Shown here one piece after another: positions 8,733 to 18,320 of a stretch of 36,192 nt of DNA. This DNA comes from Oscillospiraceae bacterium (GTDB lineage Bacteria > Bacillota > Clostridia > Oscillospirales > Oscillospiraceae), in NCBI GenBank assembly GCA_017448455.1, contig JAFSLL010000284.1, positions 1 to 36,192 on the forward strand, written 5' to 3'. The notes below the pieces were generated by a model. That model was not told the DNA's origin. It worked only from the letters and a program-made list of their open reading frames with translations, and ran no database searches. A program made the translations under genes and the position numbers. Positions within the stretch are counted from its first letter, which is position 1, and every line of letters begins with the position of its first letter.

Positions 8733-9319
8733 AGATATTGCGTCAGTTCTCGAATAAGAAGATCCCGCCCGTCCCCTTTTTCCGCAGAAAACGGAACCAG
8801 CGTTATCTTCTCCCCCAGTTTCAGCGTTTCCCGAATTTGAAGGAGATTCCCGCTTATCTCAGACTTTTTCAGCTTATCCAGCTTATTGGCTACGACCAGA
8901 AAAGGCTTATCGGACCCTCGGAAATATTCCGCCATCTGGCAGTCTTCTCCTGTCGGTTTATGTCTCGCGTCGACAATCAGAATCCCCACATCATAAGCCA
9001 TGCTGTCGCCAAAGAAGCTCTCCATCAGTTTTGCCCAGCGAATCCGCTCTACCTCGGAGACTTTCGCAAAACCGTAGCCGGGCAAATCAACAAAATAGAT
9101 TCTGTCGTCAATCCGAAAATAATTGACGTGGACTGTTTTTCCGGGTGTCGCACCGACGCGGGCAAACTGTCTGCGGTTCAGCAGACGGTTGATCACAGAG
9201 GACTTTCCGACATTGGACCTGCCCGCAAAAGCGAACTTCGGAAGTGAGTTGTGGAGAAACTGAGCGGGAGATGCGGCAGAGCGATCGAACTCGGCCCGAT
9301 TCAGATTCACGGCCGGCAT
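8729..9319 (-). CDS. engB: Ribosome biogenesis GTP-binding protein EngB (YsxC/YihA)
   Basis: Essential GTPase in late 50S subunit assembly in many bacteria. The 196 residues contain G1 GRSNVGKS (33-40), the TPGKT switch region, G3 DLPGYG and G4 NKLDK in the right order for the TrmE-Era-EngA-EngB group. The gene begins 2 bp after lon and overlaps the following pseudouridine synthase gene. The clpX-lon-engB order is common in Bacillota. Confidence 0.95.
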   Translation of the reverse strand: MPAVNLNRAEFDRSAASPAQFLHNSLPKFAFAGRSNVGKSSVINRLLNRRQFARVGATPGKTVHVNYFRIDDRIYFVDLPGYGFAKVSEVERIRWAKLMESFFGDSMAYDVGILIVDARHKPTGEDCQMAEYFRGSDKPFLVVANKLDKLKKSEISGNLLQIRETLKLGEKITLVPFSAEKGDGRDLLIRELTQYL

Positions 9320-9321
9320 CG

Positions 9322-11724
9322 TTACTGCCTCACAGCCGCCGCGACAGAAGCACGCGGATTCGGCTTCACACGGGGCGCCGGCTCAGCAGTGTCTTTGGGA
9401 AACACGATTTCCAGTACCTGATCGGCGTGATCGACTGCGACAAAATGAAGCTGCTTTCGGACGAGCTGATCAATTTCTTCCAAATCCGATTCGTTGTCTT
9501 TCGGGATAATGACAGTGTTCACACCGACACGAAGCGCCGCCATCGTCTTTTCTCTCAGACCGCCGATCGGAAGCACCCGGCCGCGCAGGCTGATCTCGCC
9601 CGTCATGGCAATATCTCCGCGAACAGGCTTTCCGCTCAGCGCGGAGATCAGCGCAATACACATGGTGATCCCCGCAGACGGACCGTCTTTCGGAACGGCT
9701 GCTTCCGGGAAATGCACATGAATATCCTTTGTCTTGTAGAAATCCGGATCAATCCCAAGCTGCTCCGCTCTGCTGCGAATATAGGTAATGGCCGCCTGCG
9801 CGGATTCTTTCATCACATTGCCCAGGTTTCCGGTCAGTTCTACTTTTCCGCTGCCGTTCACAACCGCCGTTTCGACATCCAATACTTCTCCGCCGGCAGA
9901 TGTGTATGCAAGCCCGCGCACAAGACCAACCGCATCAAAACTGCGTTTTTCGTCCGGCTTGAAACGTACCGGTCCCAGGAGTTTTTCCAGTTTTTCCGGT
10001 TTTACTGTCAAGGTCCGGAATTTTTCTTCTGCAATACCGGAAGCTGCTTTCCTGCAGAGAGCAGCAAGCTCGCGCTCCAGCAGTCGGACACCGGATTCAC
10101 GGGTGTAGCCGCGGATGATCGCACGAACGGCATCATCCCCCACCCGAAGCTGCGTTCCTTTTAAGCCGTGTTTTTTCCTCTGCTTTGGGAGAAGATGCGT
10201 TTTCGCAATCTGGAGTTTTTCCTCGTCGGTATAACTGGACAGCTCAATCACTTCCATGCGGTCCAGAAGCGCGCGCGGAATGGTGTCCGTTGTATTGGCT
10301 GTGGTAATAAAGAAAACCTCAGAAAGATCAAACGGAATCTCAAGGAAGTGATCGCGGAAGGTTTTATTCTGTTCCGGATCCAATGCTTCCAGAAGAGCAG
10401 CTGACGGATCGCCCCGGTAATCGGAGCCCAATTTGTCAATCTCATCCAGAACCATCACCGGATTACAGCTTTTCGCCTGCGCAATTCCTGTCATGATTCT
10501 GCCCGGCATGGATCCGATATAGGTCTTCCGATGTCCGCGAATCTCTGCCTCATCGTGAATACCGCCCAGGGAAACGCGCACCAGCGCTCTCCCCGTAGCC
10601 CGGGAAATGCTCATGGCAATGCTGGTTTTCCCGGTGCCGGGAGGTCCCACAAGGCAGAGCATGCCACCCTTCACATCGGGCGCAAGCGTGCGTACTGCCA
10701 GATATTCCAGCACACGTTCTTTTACCTTCTCCAGACCGTAATGATCTTCATCCAGTATTTTCCTTGCCAGCGACAAGTCAGAAATCTCTTCGTTTTTCTT
10801 CCCCCAGGGGAGTTCCAGACAGATATCAAGGTAATTGCGCAGTACCGCCGCTTCCGAAGAGCCGAACGCCTGTTTCCGAAGCCGGCTCAGCTCCTTCTCC
10901 AGCTTCTCCCGGACCTCATCCGTACATTCGAGCTTTTTGATCTTATCGGCGTACTCCGAAAAATCGTCCAGCTGGTCGTCTTCCCCCAGTTCTGCCTGGA
11001 TGGCGCGTAATTCTTCCCTCAGGAAGTATTCCCGCTGGTTTTCCATCATCTGTTCCTGCGCCTGAGTCGAAAGTTCCTGTTCGATCTTCAGGACCTGAAC
11101 TTCATTTTTCAGCAGCCTGTTCAGCATGACAAAACGGCGCATCGGATAGTCACAGTTGAGAACCTCCTGTTTGTCATCCGGATTGATCTGAACATTCTGC
11201 GCAATAAACCACGCGATATAATCCGTGTTCGGGTGGGACAGAATCGGAAGAATCTGCGCGGAGGGCATCTCCCGCGTGAGCTCCAGATACTCCTGGAAAG
11301 AGCTCAGGCAGCTTCGGACGGTAGCCTCACGTCGGACTTCACTGATCCGCTCCTTTTTATCCTCCCGTGCTGTCACACTGGCAAAAAAAGCGCCGCTGCT
11401 GTCATCTACAGAGACGGCCTCTGCCCGATAAAGCCCTTCTACAATCAGGCGGCTGTATCCGTTGTGGGCCTGACGAAGCATCTGCCGGATCCGGCACACG
11501 GTTCCGATGGTATGCAGATCTTCTTTCCCGGGCTCGTCATCCTCCAGATTCTTCTGCATACAGAGGAAAATCAGATGATCTCCGCCGGCAGCTGCCTCTG
11601 CAGCCTGGACGGAGGTTTTCCTCTCGATGTCAAAAGAGATCGACATCTGCGGAAACACAATCAGGCCTCTCATGGCAATCATGGGGAGGCTTGTAACCGT
11701 GATCTGTTCAATATCGTTACTCAT
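9322..11724 (-). CDS. lon: ATP-dependent protease Lon (LonA)
   Basis: Cytoplasmic quality-control protease. The 800 residues match LonA: an N-terminal substrate-recognition domain (about 10-205), a coiled region (about 210-300), an AAA+ module and a C-terminal serine peptidase domain. The AAA+ module has Walker A GPPGTGKT at 360-367 and Walker [10 protein letters not shown]. The catalytic dyad is intact: Ser683 in KDGPSAG and Lys726 in GGLREK. It lies downstream of clpX across a 64-bp gap that contains a strong hairpin. No CtsR or CIRCE-like operator was recognised upstream. Confidence 0.97.
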   Translation of the reverse strand: MSNDIEQITVTSLPMIAMRGLIVFPQMSISFDIERKTSVQAAEAAAGGDHLIFLCMQKNLEDDEPGKEDLHTIGTVCRIRQMLRQAHNGYSRLIVEGLYRAEAVSVDDSSGAFFASVTAREDKKERISEVRREATVRSCLSSFQEYLELTREMPSAQILPILSHPNTDYIAWFIAQNVQINPDDKQEVLNCDYPMRRFVMLNRLLKNEVQVLKIEQELSTQAQEQMMENQREYFLREELRAIQAELGEDDQLDDFSEYADKIKKLECTDEVREKLEKELSRLRKQAFGSSEAAVLRNYLDICLELPWGKKNEEISDLSLARKILDEDHYGLEKVKERVLEYLAVRTLAPDVKGGMLCLVGPPGTGKTSIAMSISRATGRALVRVSLGGIHDEAEIRGHRKTYIGSMPGRIMTGIAQAKSCNPVMVLDEIDKLGSDYRGDPSAALLEALDPEQNKTFRDHFLEIPFDLSEVFFITTANTTDTIPRALLDRMEVIELSSYTDEEKLQIAKTHLLPKQRKKHGLKGTQLRVGDDAVRAIIRGYTRESGVRLLERELAALCRKAASGIAEEKFRTLTVKPEKLEKLLGPVRFKPDEKRSFDAVGLVRGLAYTSAGGEVLDVETAVVNGSGKVELTGNLGNVMKESAQAAITYIRSRAEQLGIDPDFYKTKDIHVHFPEAAVPKDGPSAGITMCIALISALSGKPVRGDIAMTGEISLRGRVLPIGGLREKTMAALRVGVNTVIIPKDNESDLEEIDQLVRKQLHFVAVDHADQVLEIVFPKDTAEPAPRVKPNPRASVAAAVRQ

Positions 11725-11748
11725 TGGCTGTTCCTTTATACTGTGATA

Positions 11749-11779
11749 CCGGTTTCCCCTTTCATTGTGGAGAAACCGG
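11749..11779 (-). other. Intercistronic hairpin between clpX and lon
   Basis: Arms 11749-11759 and 11769-11779 form 8 GC/AT pairs (CCGGTTTC/GAAACCGG) extended by a G-U and two further pairs in the minus-strand RNA, with a 9-nt loop. There is no T-tract after it, so it probably tunes mRNA stability or partial attenuation; readthrough into lon is expected. Confidence 0.5.
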
Positions 11780-11788
11780 CTTCTGTTC

Positions 11789-13048
11789 CTAACCAGCTAG
11801 ATCTTTGGCGCGCTCTATACGCGGGGCTTCTTCGCCTTCGACCGTTTCTCTGGTAATCGTGATCTTCAGAATCCCTGTGTCGGATGGGACTGTGTACATG
11901 ATATCGGTCATAACGGATTCGACAATGCTGCGAAGGCCGCGGGCACCGATCTTCTTTGAAATCGCGCGATCGGCAATTGCTTCCAGCGCATCCGGTTCGA
12001 AAACCAGTTCCACACCGTCCATCCGCATCAGCGCCTGATACTGTTTAATCATGGCGTTTTTCGGTTCTGTCAGAATGCGCACCAGATCCTCACGCTTGAG
12101 CGTGTCCAGTGTGGCCACAACCGGCAGACGGCCGATCAGCTCCGGAATGATACCGAACTTGAGAAGGTCTGACTGCTGAACCTGTTCAAACAGTACGCCA
12201 AGATCCTTTTCTTCCCCGCTGGAAATATCCGCGCCGAACCCCATGCTTTTTTTTGCAGTACGACGCTCGATAATCTTATCTAGCCCGTCAAACGCGCCGC
12301 CGCAGATGAAAAGAATGTTGGTCGTGTCGACCTGGATGAATTCCTGATGCGGGTGCTTGCGTCCCCCCTGCGGCGGGATGTTGGCTACCGTACCTTCAAG
12401 GAGCTTCAGAAGCGCCTGCTGAACGCCTTCGCCGGAAACATCGCGTGTAATGGAGGTGTTCTCGCTCTTTCGCGCAATCTTGTCAATTTCATCGACATAG
12501 ATTATCCCACGCTGCGCGCGTTCCACGTCGTAGTCGGCCGCCTGGAGAAGCTTGACAATCACATTCTCAACATCTTCTCCCACATAACCGGCCTCCGTCA
12601 GCGTTGTGGCGTCCGCGATCGCGAACGGCACATCCAGCATCTTCGCCATCGTCTGGGCAAACAGCGTCTTACCGCTGCCAGTCGGCCCGATCATCAGAAT
12701 ATTACTCTTCTGGAGCTCCACATCATCCTGATGGCTGTACAGGATCCGCTTATAATGATTATAGACCGCAACCGCGAGCACCTTTTTTGCCCGGTCCTGA
12801 CCGATCACATACTGATCCAGATTTGCCTTGATCTGAATCGGCTTCGGGAGACGGTCAAACACCAGAGGGAGTCCGTCATAACCGGTCATCGGCTCTTCCT
12901 GGTGCAGGTCTCCGATGATGCTCATGCACATCCGCACGCAGTCATCGCAGATGTAGCTGCCGTTGCCGGCGATCAGACGGTTCACCTGACTTTGCGGTTT
13001 TCCACAGAACGAGCAGCGCAGGCTGCGTCTGTCCTCACTTCTTGCCAT
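11789..13048 (-). CDS. clpX: ATP-dependent Clp protease ATP-binding subunit ClpX
   Basis: AAA+ unfoldase that feeds substrates to ClpP. The 419 residues begin with the C4 zinc-binding domain (Cys12, Cys15, Cys34, Cys37), followed by Walker A GPTGSGKT (121-128), Walker [10 protein letters not shown], and the sensor-2 region near GARGLRSI. The IGF-type ClpP-docking loop appears as [13 protein letters not shown]. It follows clpP with a 69-bp gap holding a very stable hairpin. Confidence 0.97.
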   Translation of the reverse strand: MARSEDRRSLRCSFCGKPQSQVNRLIAGNGSYICDDCVRMCMSIIGDLHQEEPMTGYDGLPLVFDRLPKPIQIKANLDQYVIGQDRAKKVLAVAVYNHYKRILYSHQDDVELQKSNILMIGPTGSGKTLFAQTMAKMLDVPFAIADATTLTEAGYVGEDVENVIVKLLQAADYDVERAQRGIIYVDEIDKIARKSENTSITRDVSGEGVQQALLKLLEGTVANIPPQGGRKHPHQEFIQVDTTNILFICGGAFDGLDKIIERRTAKKSMGFGADISSGEEKDLGVLFEQVQQSDLLKFGIIPELIGRLPVVATLDTLKREDLVRILTEPKNAMIKQYQALMRMDGVELVFEPDALEAIADRAISKKIGARGLRSIVESVMTDIMYTVPSDTGILKITITRETVEGEEAPRIERAKDLAG

Positions 13049-13075
13049 ACGTTTTCTCCTGTTATGTATAGTTCA

Positions 13076-13108
13076 ATATGGGGGAGCACCTGTCGTGTTC
13101 CCCCATAT
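13076..13108 (-). other. Very stable intercistronic hairpin between clpP and clpX
   Basis: A perfect 10-bp outer stem (13076-13085 with 13099-13108, ATATGGGGGA/TCCCCCATAT) is extended by a G-U and three more pairs, closing a 5-nt loop (13090-13094). No U-tract follows on the minus strand. An mRNA processing, stability or partial-termination element that sets clpP:clpX stoichiometry is the likeliest role. Confidence 0.55.
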
Positions 13109-13117
13109 GGCTATCTT

Positions 13118-13699
13118 TCAGCGTTTCACAATCACCTGATCGATCAGGCCGTAGTCCTTCGCTTCTTCGGCGGTCATGAAGTAATCTCTCTCACAATCCC
13201 GCTCGATCTCTTCAACCGTTTTGCCGGTATTGCCCGCAAGAATCCTGTTCAGGCGCTGCTTCACTTTCAGAATCTGCTCCGCCTGAATCTGGATATCCGT
13301 GCACTGACCTCTGCTGCCGCCAGAAGGCTGGTGAATCATAATTTCACTGTTCGGCAGCGCAATACGTTTTCCCTTCGCGCCGGATGAAAGGAGAAAAGCT
13401 CCCATCGATGCGGCCAGGCCGATGCAGATGGTACAGACGTCCGGTTTAATATACTGCATGGTGTCATAAATCGCGAGGCCTGCTGACACGCTGCCGCCGG
13501 GACTGTTGATATAAAACTGAATATCCTTGTCGGGATCCTGCGCTTCCAGATAAAGAAGCTGGGCCACAATCAGGCTGGCTGTTGTGTCGTTCACTTCCTC
13601 TGAAAGGAGGATGATACGGTCGTTCAGTAGCCGGGAGAAGATATCATAAGATCGCTCTCCCCGACTGGTCTGCTCGACAACATAAGGGATAAAACTCAT
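13118..13699 (-). CDS. clpP: ATP-dependent Clp protease proteolytic subunit ClpP
   Basis: Tetradecameric serine peptidase that partners with ClpX. The 193 residues carry the complete catalytic triad Ser98 (GLAASMG), His123 (IMIHQPSGG) and Asp172 (ERDYFMT). The start ATG at 13699 overlaps the tig stop by 4 nt, so translation is probably coupled to trigger factor. Confidence 0.97.
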   Translation of the reverse strand: MSFIPYVVEQTSRGERSYDIFSRLLNDRIILLSEEVNDTTASLIVAQLLYLEAQDPDKDIQFYINSPGGSVSAGLAIYDTMQYIKPDVCTICIGLAASMGAFLLSSGAKGKRIALPNSEIMIHQPSGGSRGQCTDIQIQAEQILKVKQRLNRILAGNTGKTVEEIERDCERDYFMTAEEAKDYGLIDQVIVKR

Positions 13700-15045
13700 T
13701 CCGCAGTCTCCTCAGAGGCTTCCGCAGGCGCTTCGGCTGCTTCTTCCGCTTTCAGCTCTTCCTCAGAGACAACAAGCGCATTCTCCGTAATCAGATTCAT
13801 GGCCTGCTCACGCAGCAGCTCATTCTTCAGGAAGGTCTCCCCAAAGTAGCGCTTGACATCCGCGACTTCCGCACCGACGCTTTCGGCGGTCTTTTTGCAG
13901 TATGCTTCGAATTCTTCGTCAGTCGGTTCCAGATTCTCCGCCTTGATGACAGCATCCAGAAGCAGTTCGGTACGCACCTGTGCCTCAGCACCGGGACGGA
14001 TGGAGAACTTCACCACATCCTCGCTCAGGCCAAGCAGCTTCAGCATTTCAGCGCGGGTCATGTCCGGCTCACCCATACCGTACTGAGAGACATAATTACG
14101 CAGGAACTCGTCAACCTTCTCTTCAAACATGACTTCCGGAATTTCAACTGTCATGTTCTCCCCAGCCTTGCGGATTACCTCATCCTTGAAAGCGGTCTCG
14201 GCACGGTCATCCGCGCGCTTCTGCAGGTTGCTGCGAACATCCGCTTTGTATTCCTCAAAGGTATCGAACTCGGAAACATCCTTGGCAAACTCGTCATCGA
14301 GTTCGGGATACTCCGGAGAACTGACCTCGTTCATCACAATGTGGAAAACAACCGCTTTGCCTGCCAGATTCTCCGTATAATTTTCGGGGAAGGTAATATC
14401 AATATCCTTCTCGTCTCCGGCATTCATGCCAACAAGCTGCTCCTCGAAACCGGGAACAAAAGAGTTGGAGCCAAGCTCCAGAGAGTATCCTTCCGAAGTG
14501 CCGCCGTCAAAGGGAACACCATCAAGTGTTCCGGCAAAGTCGATATTCACCGTGTCGCCCATTTCCGCGGCGCGGTCGACATTGATCATACGGGCATTGC
14601 GTTTCTGAACGGAAGCGATCTCCGCATCGACAGCTTCATCCGTCACGGTTTCCGAGGTTTTCGCAGCTTTCACGCCCTTATACTCACCCAGTGTGACTTC
14701 CGGATAGAGCGTTACATCAAAGCCAAACTCACAGCCCTTGTCCTCTGTGACGTTTACAGCGGAAATGCGGGGCTGACCGACAATACGAAGTCCGCCTTCC
14801 GTGAGGCCGAACTGAAAAGCTTCCGGAGCGATATCATCCATGGCGTCCTGATAGAAGACTTCATGACCGTACATGCCCTCCACGATCTGGCGCGGGGCCT
14901 TGCCCTTCCGGAAACCGGGAATATAAATATCTTTCTTACTTCTCAAATAGACAGCGTTGACAGCCTTCTCAAATTCACCCGGCTCCGCCGCTACGGTAAA
15001 GACAGCATTATTGTGTTCTTTTTTCTCCAGATTTTTCAGAATCAT
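13696..15045 (-). CDS. tig: Trigger factor, ribosome-associated chaperone and peptidyl-prolyl isomerase
   Basis: Binds L23 at the ribosomal exit tunnel and folds nascent chains. The 449 residues have the N-terminal ribosome-binding domain with the signature [10 protein letters not shown] (about 44-53). An FKBP-type PPIase domain (about 150-245, [10 protein letters not shown]... GFEEQLVGM) and the C-terminal chaperone arms follow, ending in an acidic Ala/Glu-rich tail (about 430-449). An AGGAGG Shine-Dalgarno stands 8 nt before ATG. It is the first gene of the tig-clpP-clpX-lon-engB operon. Confidence 0.96.
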   Translation of the reverse strand: MILKNLEKKEHNNAVFTVAAEPGEFEKAVNAVYLRSKKDIYIPGFRKGKAPRQIVEGMYGHEVFYQDAMDDIAPEAFQFGLTEGGLRIVGQPRISAVNVTEDKGCEFGFDVTLYPEVTLGEYKGVKAAKTSETVTDEAVDAEIASVQKRNARMINVDRAAEMGDTVNIDFAGTLDGVPFDGGTSEGYSLELGSNSFVPGFEEQLVGMNAGDEKDIDITFPENYTENLAGKAVVFHIVMNEVSSPEYPELDDEFAKDVSEFDTFEEYKADVRSNLQKRADDRAETAFKDEVIRKAGENMTVEIPEVMFEEKVDEFLRNYVSQYGMGEPDMTRAEMLKLLGLSEDVVKFSIRPGAEAQVRTELLLDAVIKAENLEPTDEEFEAYCKKTAESVGAEVADVKRYFGETFLKNELLREQAMNLITENALVVSEEELKAEEAAEAPAEASEETAE

Positions 15046-15078
15046 GACTATTTCCTCCTAATTCGCACATGCTGTGGT

Positions 15079-15107
15079 ATCATAACAGATTTCCTATATA
15101 AAATCAA
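15079..15107 (-). promoter_or_regulatory. Sigma-A-like promoter for tig-clpP-clpX-lon-engB
   Basis: TTGATT (15102-15107) and TATGAT (15079-15084) on the minus strand are 17 bp apart. The -35 box directly abuts the stop codon of the upstream metallophosphoesterase gene, so some transcription may also read through from that block. Confidence 0.65.
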
Positions 15108-15824
15108 TCATAAAATCTCGTTTTCCGTGTCTTTTTCGGGGATAATCCGCAATGGATGAAAACGGAGATGATCTGCGCTGACCAGTCGGAATTCCGTACA
15201 CCCGATCCATCCGTTATATGCCAGCGCACAACCGCGTCCGTGAATGTGTCCGTAAAAACAGCGCCGCACTTTATATGTCTGCAGAAGCTGCAGGATCTCC
15301 TCGCAGCGGTAATTCTGGAATACAGGCGGGTAGTGCAGGAAGACAATTTTTTCCCTGTCTCCGCCCGCTTTCAGAGAGGCCTCCAGCCGGGAAATCTCCC
15401 TCTGCATCAGCTTGCGGTCATGTTCTGTCCCCTGGTCTTCTTCGTAGAACCAGCCTCTTGTACCGCAGAGCGCGTAGTTTTCATATACGAAAGCGTTATT
15501 ATGAAGAATCTCCATTGTGTGGAAGTTGTTTTCTTCAAAAAAGCGATACGCCTTTGTTGCCGTGCTCCACCAGAAATCGTGGTTTCCCTTCAGAAGCAGC
15601 TTCCGCCCCGGAAGACGGTCGATGAAAGCAAAGTCCTCCTTTGCTCCTTCCAGACTCAGCGCCCAGCTCAGATCCCCGCACAATACCGTGAGATCGTCTT
15701 CCCGGACAGCCCGGAAGCCTTCCAGCAGTTTCTGCGGGTGATTCTTCCAGATTTCACCAAACACGTCCATCGGTTTATCTTCGGAAAAAGAGAGGTGCAG
15801 GTCGCCAATTGTAAACAGTGCCAT
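15108..15824 (-). CDS. Metallophosphoesterase family protein
   Basis: Predicted calcineurin-like phosphohydrolase of 238 residues. The dimetal motifs are present in order: GDLHLSF (about 7-13), LCGDLSWA (about 48-55), GNHDFWWS (about 79-86), FLHYPP (about 165-170) and YGHIHGRG (about 189-196). This matches the compact cytoplasmic phosphoesterase group found in many Clostridia and Bacilli; the substrate is unknown. It is the last gene of the uppP-ftsK block, 9 bp after the yraN-like gene. Confidence 0.88.
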   Translation of the reverse strand: MALFTIGDLHLSFSEDKPMDVFGEIWKNHPQKLLEGFRAVREDDLTVLCGDLSWALSLEGAKEDFAFIDRLPGRKLLLKGNHDFWWSTATKAYRFFEENNFHTMEILHNNAFVYENYALCGTRGWFYEEDQGTEHDRKLMQREISRLEASLKAGGDREKIVFLHYPPVFQNYRCEEILQLLQTYKVRRCFYGHIHGRGCALAYNGWIGCTEFRLVSADHLRFHPLRIIPEKDTENEIL

Positions 15825-15833
15825 GATACTCCT

Positions 15834-16199
15834 CTATTCAAAGGCATTTTCCCAGTGTCGAACACTGACCGGCCCCTCTGCTCCGGCAGGAGCGTAGATC
15901 TCTATGACATCAAAACGAGGCTGCAGTTCCTGCGCCCAGGCATGGGAGGCGAGGAAAGCCGCAGCCGTCAGGCGAATCTTCTGCTGCTTGGCAGGTGTAA
16001 CATATTCCCTTGCCTCGCCGAAGTCCGCGTTCTTACGGAGCTTTACTTCGACTACGGCAAGAATGGATCCTTTTCGCGCAACGATGTCGAGTTCACCAAA
16101 TCTGCCGCGATAATTACGTGCCGCGATCCGATAGCCTTTCTTCAGCAGTTCTCTGCAGGCGGTCTCCTCACCCCAGACGCCCAAAGCCGTCTTCTTCAT
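15834..16199 (-). CDS. YraN/UPF0102-family endonuclease-like protein
   Basis: Small protein of 121 residues with the UPF0102 pattern: GEETACRELLKKGY near the N-terminus, then RNYRGRFGELDIVA and VVEVKLRKN. These give the E-xn-D-x-ExK arrangement of a Holliday-junction-resolvase-like nuclease fold. Its biological function is not established. It overlaps the rnhB stop by 4 nt, and rnhB-yraN adjacency is common in bacteria. Confidence 0.9.
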   Translation of the reverse strand: MKKTALGVWGEETACRELLKKGYRIAARNYRGRFGELDIVARKGSILAVVEVKLRKNADFGEAREYVTPAKQQKIRLTAAAFLASHAWAQELQPRFDVIEIYAPAGAEGPVSVRHWENAFE

Positions 16200-16837
16200 G
16201 GCTGCATGCTCCGCAGGAAACTCAGCCGGTGGATCGGGCAGGGTCCGTATTTACGTATGGCATCATAATGTGCTTTTGTTCCGTAGCCCTTGTGTTTTTC
16301 AAACCCGTATTCGGGATACTGCTCCGAAAGGGAGAGCATCAGCCGGTCTCTTGTCACCTTGGCAAGGATGGAAGCAGCCGCTATGGAAGCGACTTTGCCA
16401 TCACCGCCGATGACGCATCTGCTGGGAACCTTGATATCCCTGTTCCGATTTCCGTCGATCAGTGCAAGATCCGGAGTTTGCTTCAGCCGGTCGATTGCAC
16501 GGTTCATGGCAAGGAATGTCGCCCGCAGAATGTTCATGGTCTCAATCTCTTCCACAGTAGCGAAAGCAATGCCGTAATCCAACGCATGTTCCTCAATCTG
16601 CGGGAATAGAAGCTCTCTCTTTTTTTCGGAGAGCTTTTTGGAATCATTCAGATCCTCCGGGCACCAGCCCTGCGGAAGAATCACCGCGGCGGCACAGACC
16701 GGACCGGCAAGGGGGCCGCGCCCAGCTTCGTCTACCCCGCAGATCAGGGAATAGCCTTCGGTACGGAGTGTGTTTTCAAGCTCCCAGAGACGGAGCCCCG
16801 GCTTTTCCCCGGATTCGGTTTCGCGGATGCGTTTCAT
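16196..16837 (-). CDS. rnhB: Ribonuclease HII
   Basis: Cleaves RNA in RNA-DNA hybrids and removes misincorporated ribonucleotides. From the preferred start the protein has 213 residues. It shows the DEAGRG motif with the first two catalytic acidic residues, DSKKLSEKKR, and the later ASILAKVTRDR motif. A longer reading begins at a TTG (16888) inside rbgA; ATG at 16837 is preferred because GGGAG lies 9 nt upstream and the added residues (MRLRRVENSQTERERSR) do not look like family sequence. It ends overlapping yraN by 4 nt. Confidence 0.95.
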   Translation of the reverse strand: MKRIRETESGEKPGLRLWELENTLRTEGYSLICGVDEAGRGPLAGPVCAAAVILPQGWCPEDLNDSKKLSEKKRELLFPQIEEHALDYGIAFATVEEIETMNILRATFLAMNRAIDRLKQTPDLALIDGNRNRDIKVPSRCVIGGDGKVASIAAASILAKVTRDRLMLSLSEQYPEYGFEKHKGYGTKAHYDAIRKYGPCPIHRLSFLRSMQP

Positions 16838-16862
16838 TCTGCTGCGCTCCCTTTCCGTCTGA

Positions 16863-17735
16863 CTATTCTCCACCCGGCGCAATCTCAAGCGTCAGCCTGC
16901 CGAGCTTGCCAGAATGGTACTCGGTCAAAAGTGTGTTTGCCATGCGCTCGAGATCCACGTCTCCGCCGGAGATGCGCATGCCGCGCTTTTTTCCGGCTTC
17001 TTCCAGCAGTTCATACCCGTTCAGGGTGGGATCCGGTTCCAGCTTATAGCGCTCCTTCAAAGCATCCGGGTACAGGTCGCGCAGGCGGAGCATAAAGTTC
17101 GCCGCCAGCGTCTCCCGGTCTACCACCTCTGCCTTAATCGCATTGGTCACGGCGAGGAGCTCGCCAACCTGCGGATCTTCAAACTTTGGCCAGAGAATGC
17201 CCGGCGTGTCGAGCAGCTCAAGCCTGTCATCTACCGCAATCCACTGCCTGCCGCGTGTGACACCGGGTTTGTCGCCGGCAGCAGCAGCTCTCCGGCCGGC
17301 GACACTGTTAATAAAGGTGGACTTTCCGACGTTAGGGATGCCGGCAATCATGACGCGCAGCTTTCTGCCGATCTGTCCCTTTTCTTCCCACGCCTGAAGG
17401 CGGTCGGCAAGCAGGGTGCGCACGGCAGAAGAAAAGGCCGCTGTCCTTTTCCCGCTTCTGGCATCGCAGTCCATGACAGAAAAGCCCAGCGCCTTATAAT
17501 ATTCCTTCCATTGCTCGGTTCGCACGGGATCTGCAAGATCTGCACGGTTCAGGATGATCAGGCGGGGTTTCCCCTGCGCCATCGCGTCGATTTCCGGGTT
17601 TCGGCTTGCCGCGGGAATCCGCGCATCGAGAATCTCACAGAGAGCATCGACCATGCCGAGGCTCTCCTGCATCATGCGTCGGGCTTTGGTCATGTGGCCG
17701 GGAAACCATTGGATATTCATCTGTTGTGTATTCAT
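16863..17735 (-). CDS. rbgA: Ribosome biogenesis GTPase RbgA/YlqF
   Basis: Circularly permuted GTPase needed for late 50S assembly in Bacillota. The 290 residues start with WFPGHMTKARR (about 10-20) and show G4 NRADL (63-67) before G1 GIPNVGKST (132-140) and G3 DTPG (176-179), the hallmark permuted order. The C-terminal ANTAR-like RNA-binding region follows. It overlaps lepB by 4 nt; the lepB-rbgA-rnhB order is widely conserved in Bacillota. Confidence 0.96.
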   Translation of the reverse strand: MNTQQMNIQWFPGHMTKARRMMQESLGMVDALCEILDARIPAASRNPEIDAMAQGKPRLIILNRADLADPVRTEQWKEYYKALGFSVMDCDARSGKRTAAFSSAVRTLLADRLQAWEEKGQIGRKLRVMIAGIPNVGKSTFINSVAGRRAAAAGDKPGVTRGRQWIAVDDRLELLDTPGILWPKFEDPQVGELLAVTNAIKAEVVDRETLAANFMLRLRDLYPDALKERYKLEPDPTLNGYELLEEAGKKRGMRISGGDVDLERMANTLLTEYHSGKLGRLTLEIAPGGE

Positions 17736-18316
17736 GAGATCCAGCCTGTTTCACTGAACGGAAAAACCACATAATACGCGCGGCCGAGAATCATCCTCGT
17801 ATCCACCATACCGATCTCCTTTTTTCTGCTGTCGGTGGAGGCGTTGCGGTTATCTCCCATGACAAACACACAGCCTTCCGGAACTGTCTGCGGTCCGATA
17901 AAGTCCAGCTTGGTTTTGGTCAGTTCCGCGATATAGTCTTCCTGGACAGGAGAACCGTCGATATAAACAACGCCGCGGTCAAAGTCGATGCTGACCTCCT
18001 GACCTTCAATCGCGATTACCCGCTTCACCAGCGCCTTGTCCGGGTCATAGCTGTCTGTCTTAAACACAACGATGTCTCCCTGTTTCGGCGTGAAGAACAG
18101 GTTGGACACCAGCATTTTATCTCCGTCTACCAAAGTGGGAAACATAGAAGACCCGCTGACATCAATGACGCGAATTACCAGGAGAAAGAGCGCGATACAG
18201 ATAATCAGCGCCGTCATCAGAGACTGAATCCAGTCATAGAGATCCCTGCGCATCGCCAGCTCACGCGGAACTTCTTCCTCTGCTTTTTTCTTTTTTTCTG
18301 CTTCGTTTCTGCTCAT
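17732..18316 (-). CDS. lepB: Type I signal peptidase
   Basis: Membrane-anchored Ser-Lys protease that removes signal peptides from secreted proteins. The 194 residues have a charged cytoplasmic N-terminus, one membrane segment (about 31-50), box B with nucleophile Ser57 (SGSSMFPT), box D with general base Lys98 (ALVKRVIA) and box E (GDNRNASTDSR). This is the short Gram-positive form. It lies 4 bp after the glycosyltransferase gene. Confidence 0.95.
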   Translation of the reverse strand: MSRNEAEKKKKAEEEVPRELAMRRDLYDWIQSLMTALIICIALFLLVIRVIDVSGSSMFPTLVDGDKMLVSNLFFTPKQGDIVVFKTDSYDPDKALVKRVIAIEGQEVSIDFDRGVVYIDGSPVQEDYIAELTKTKLDFIGPQTVPEGCVFVMGDNRNASTDSRKKEIGMVDTRMILGRAYYVVFPFSETGWIS

Positions 18317-18320
18317 ATCA

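Noticed and set aside
16838-16888. Longer rnhB starting at TTG 16888
   Set aside because: The extension overlaps rbgA, has no family similarity, and ATG at 16837 has a proper Shine-Dalgarno.
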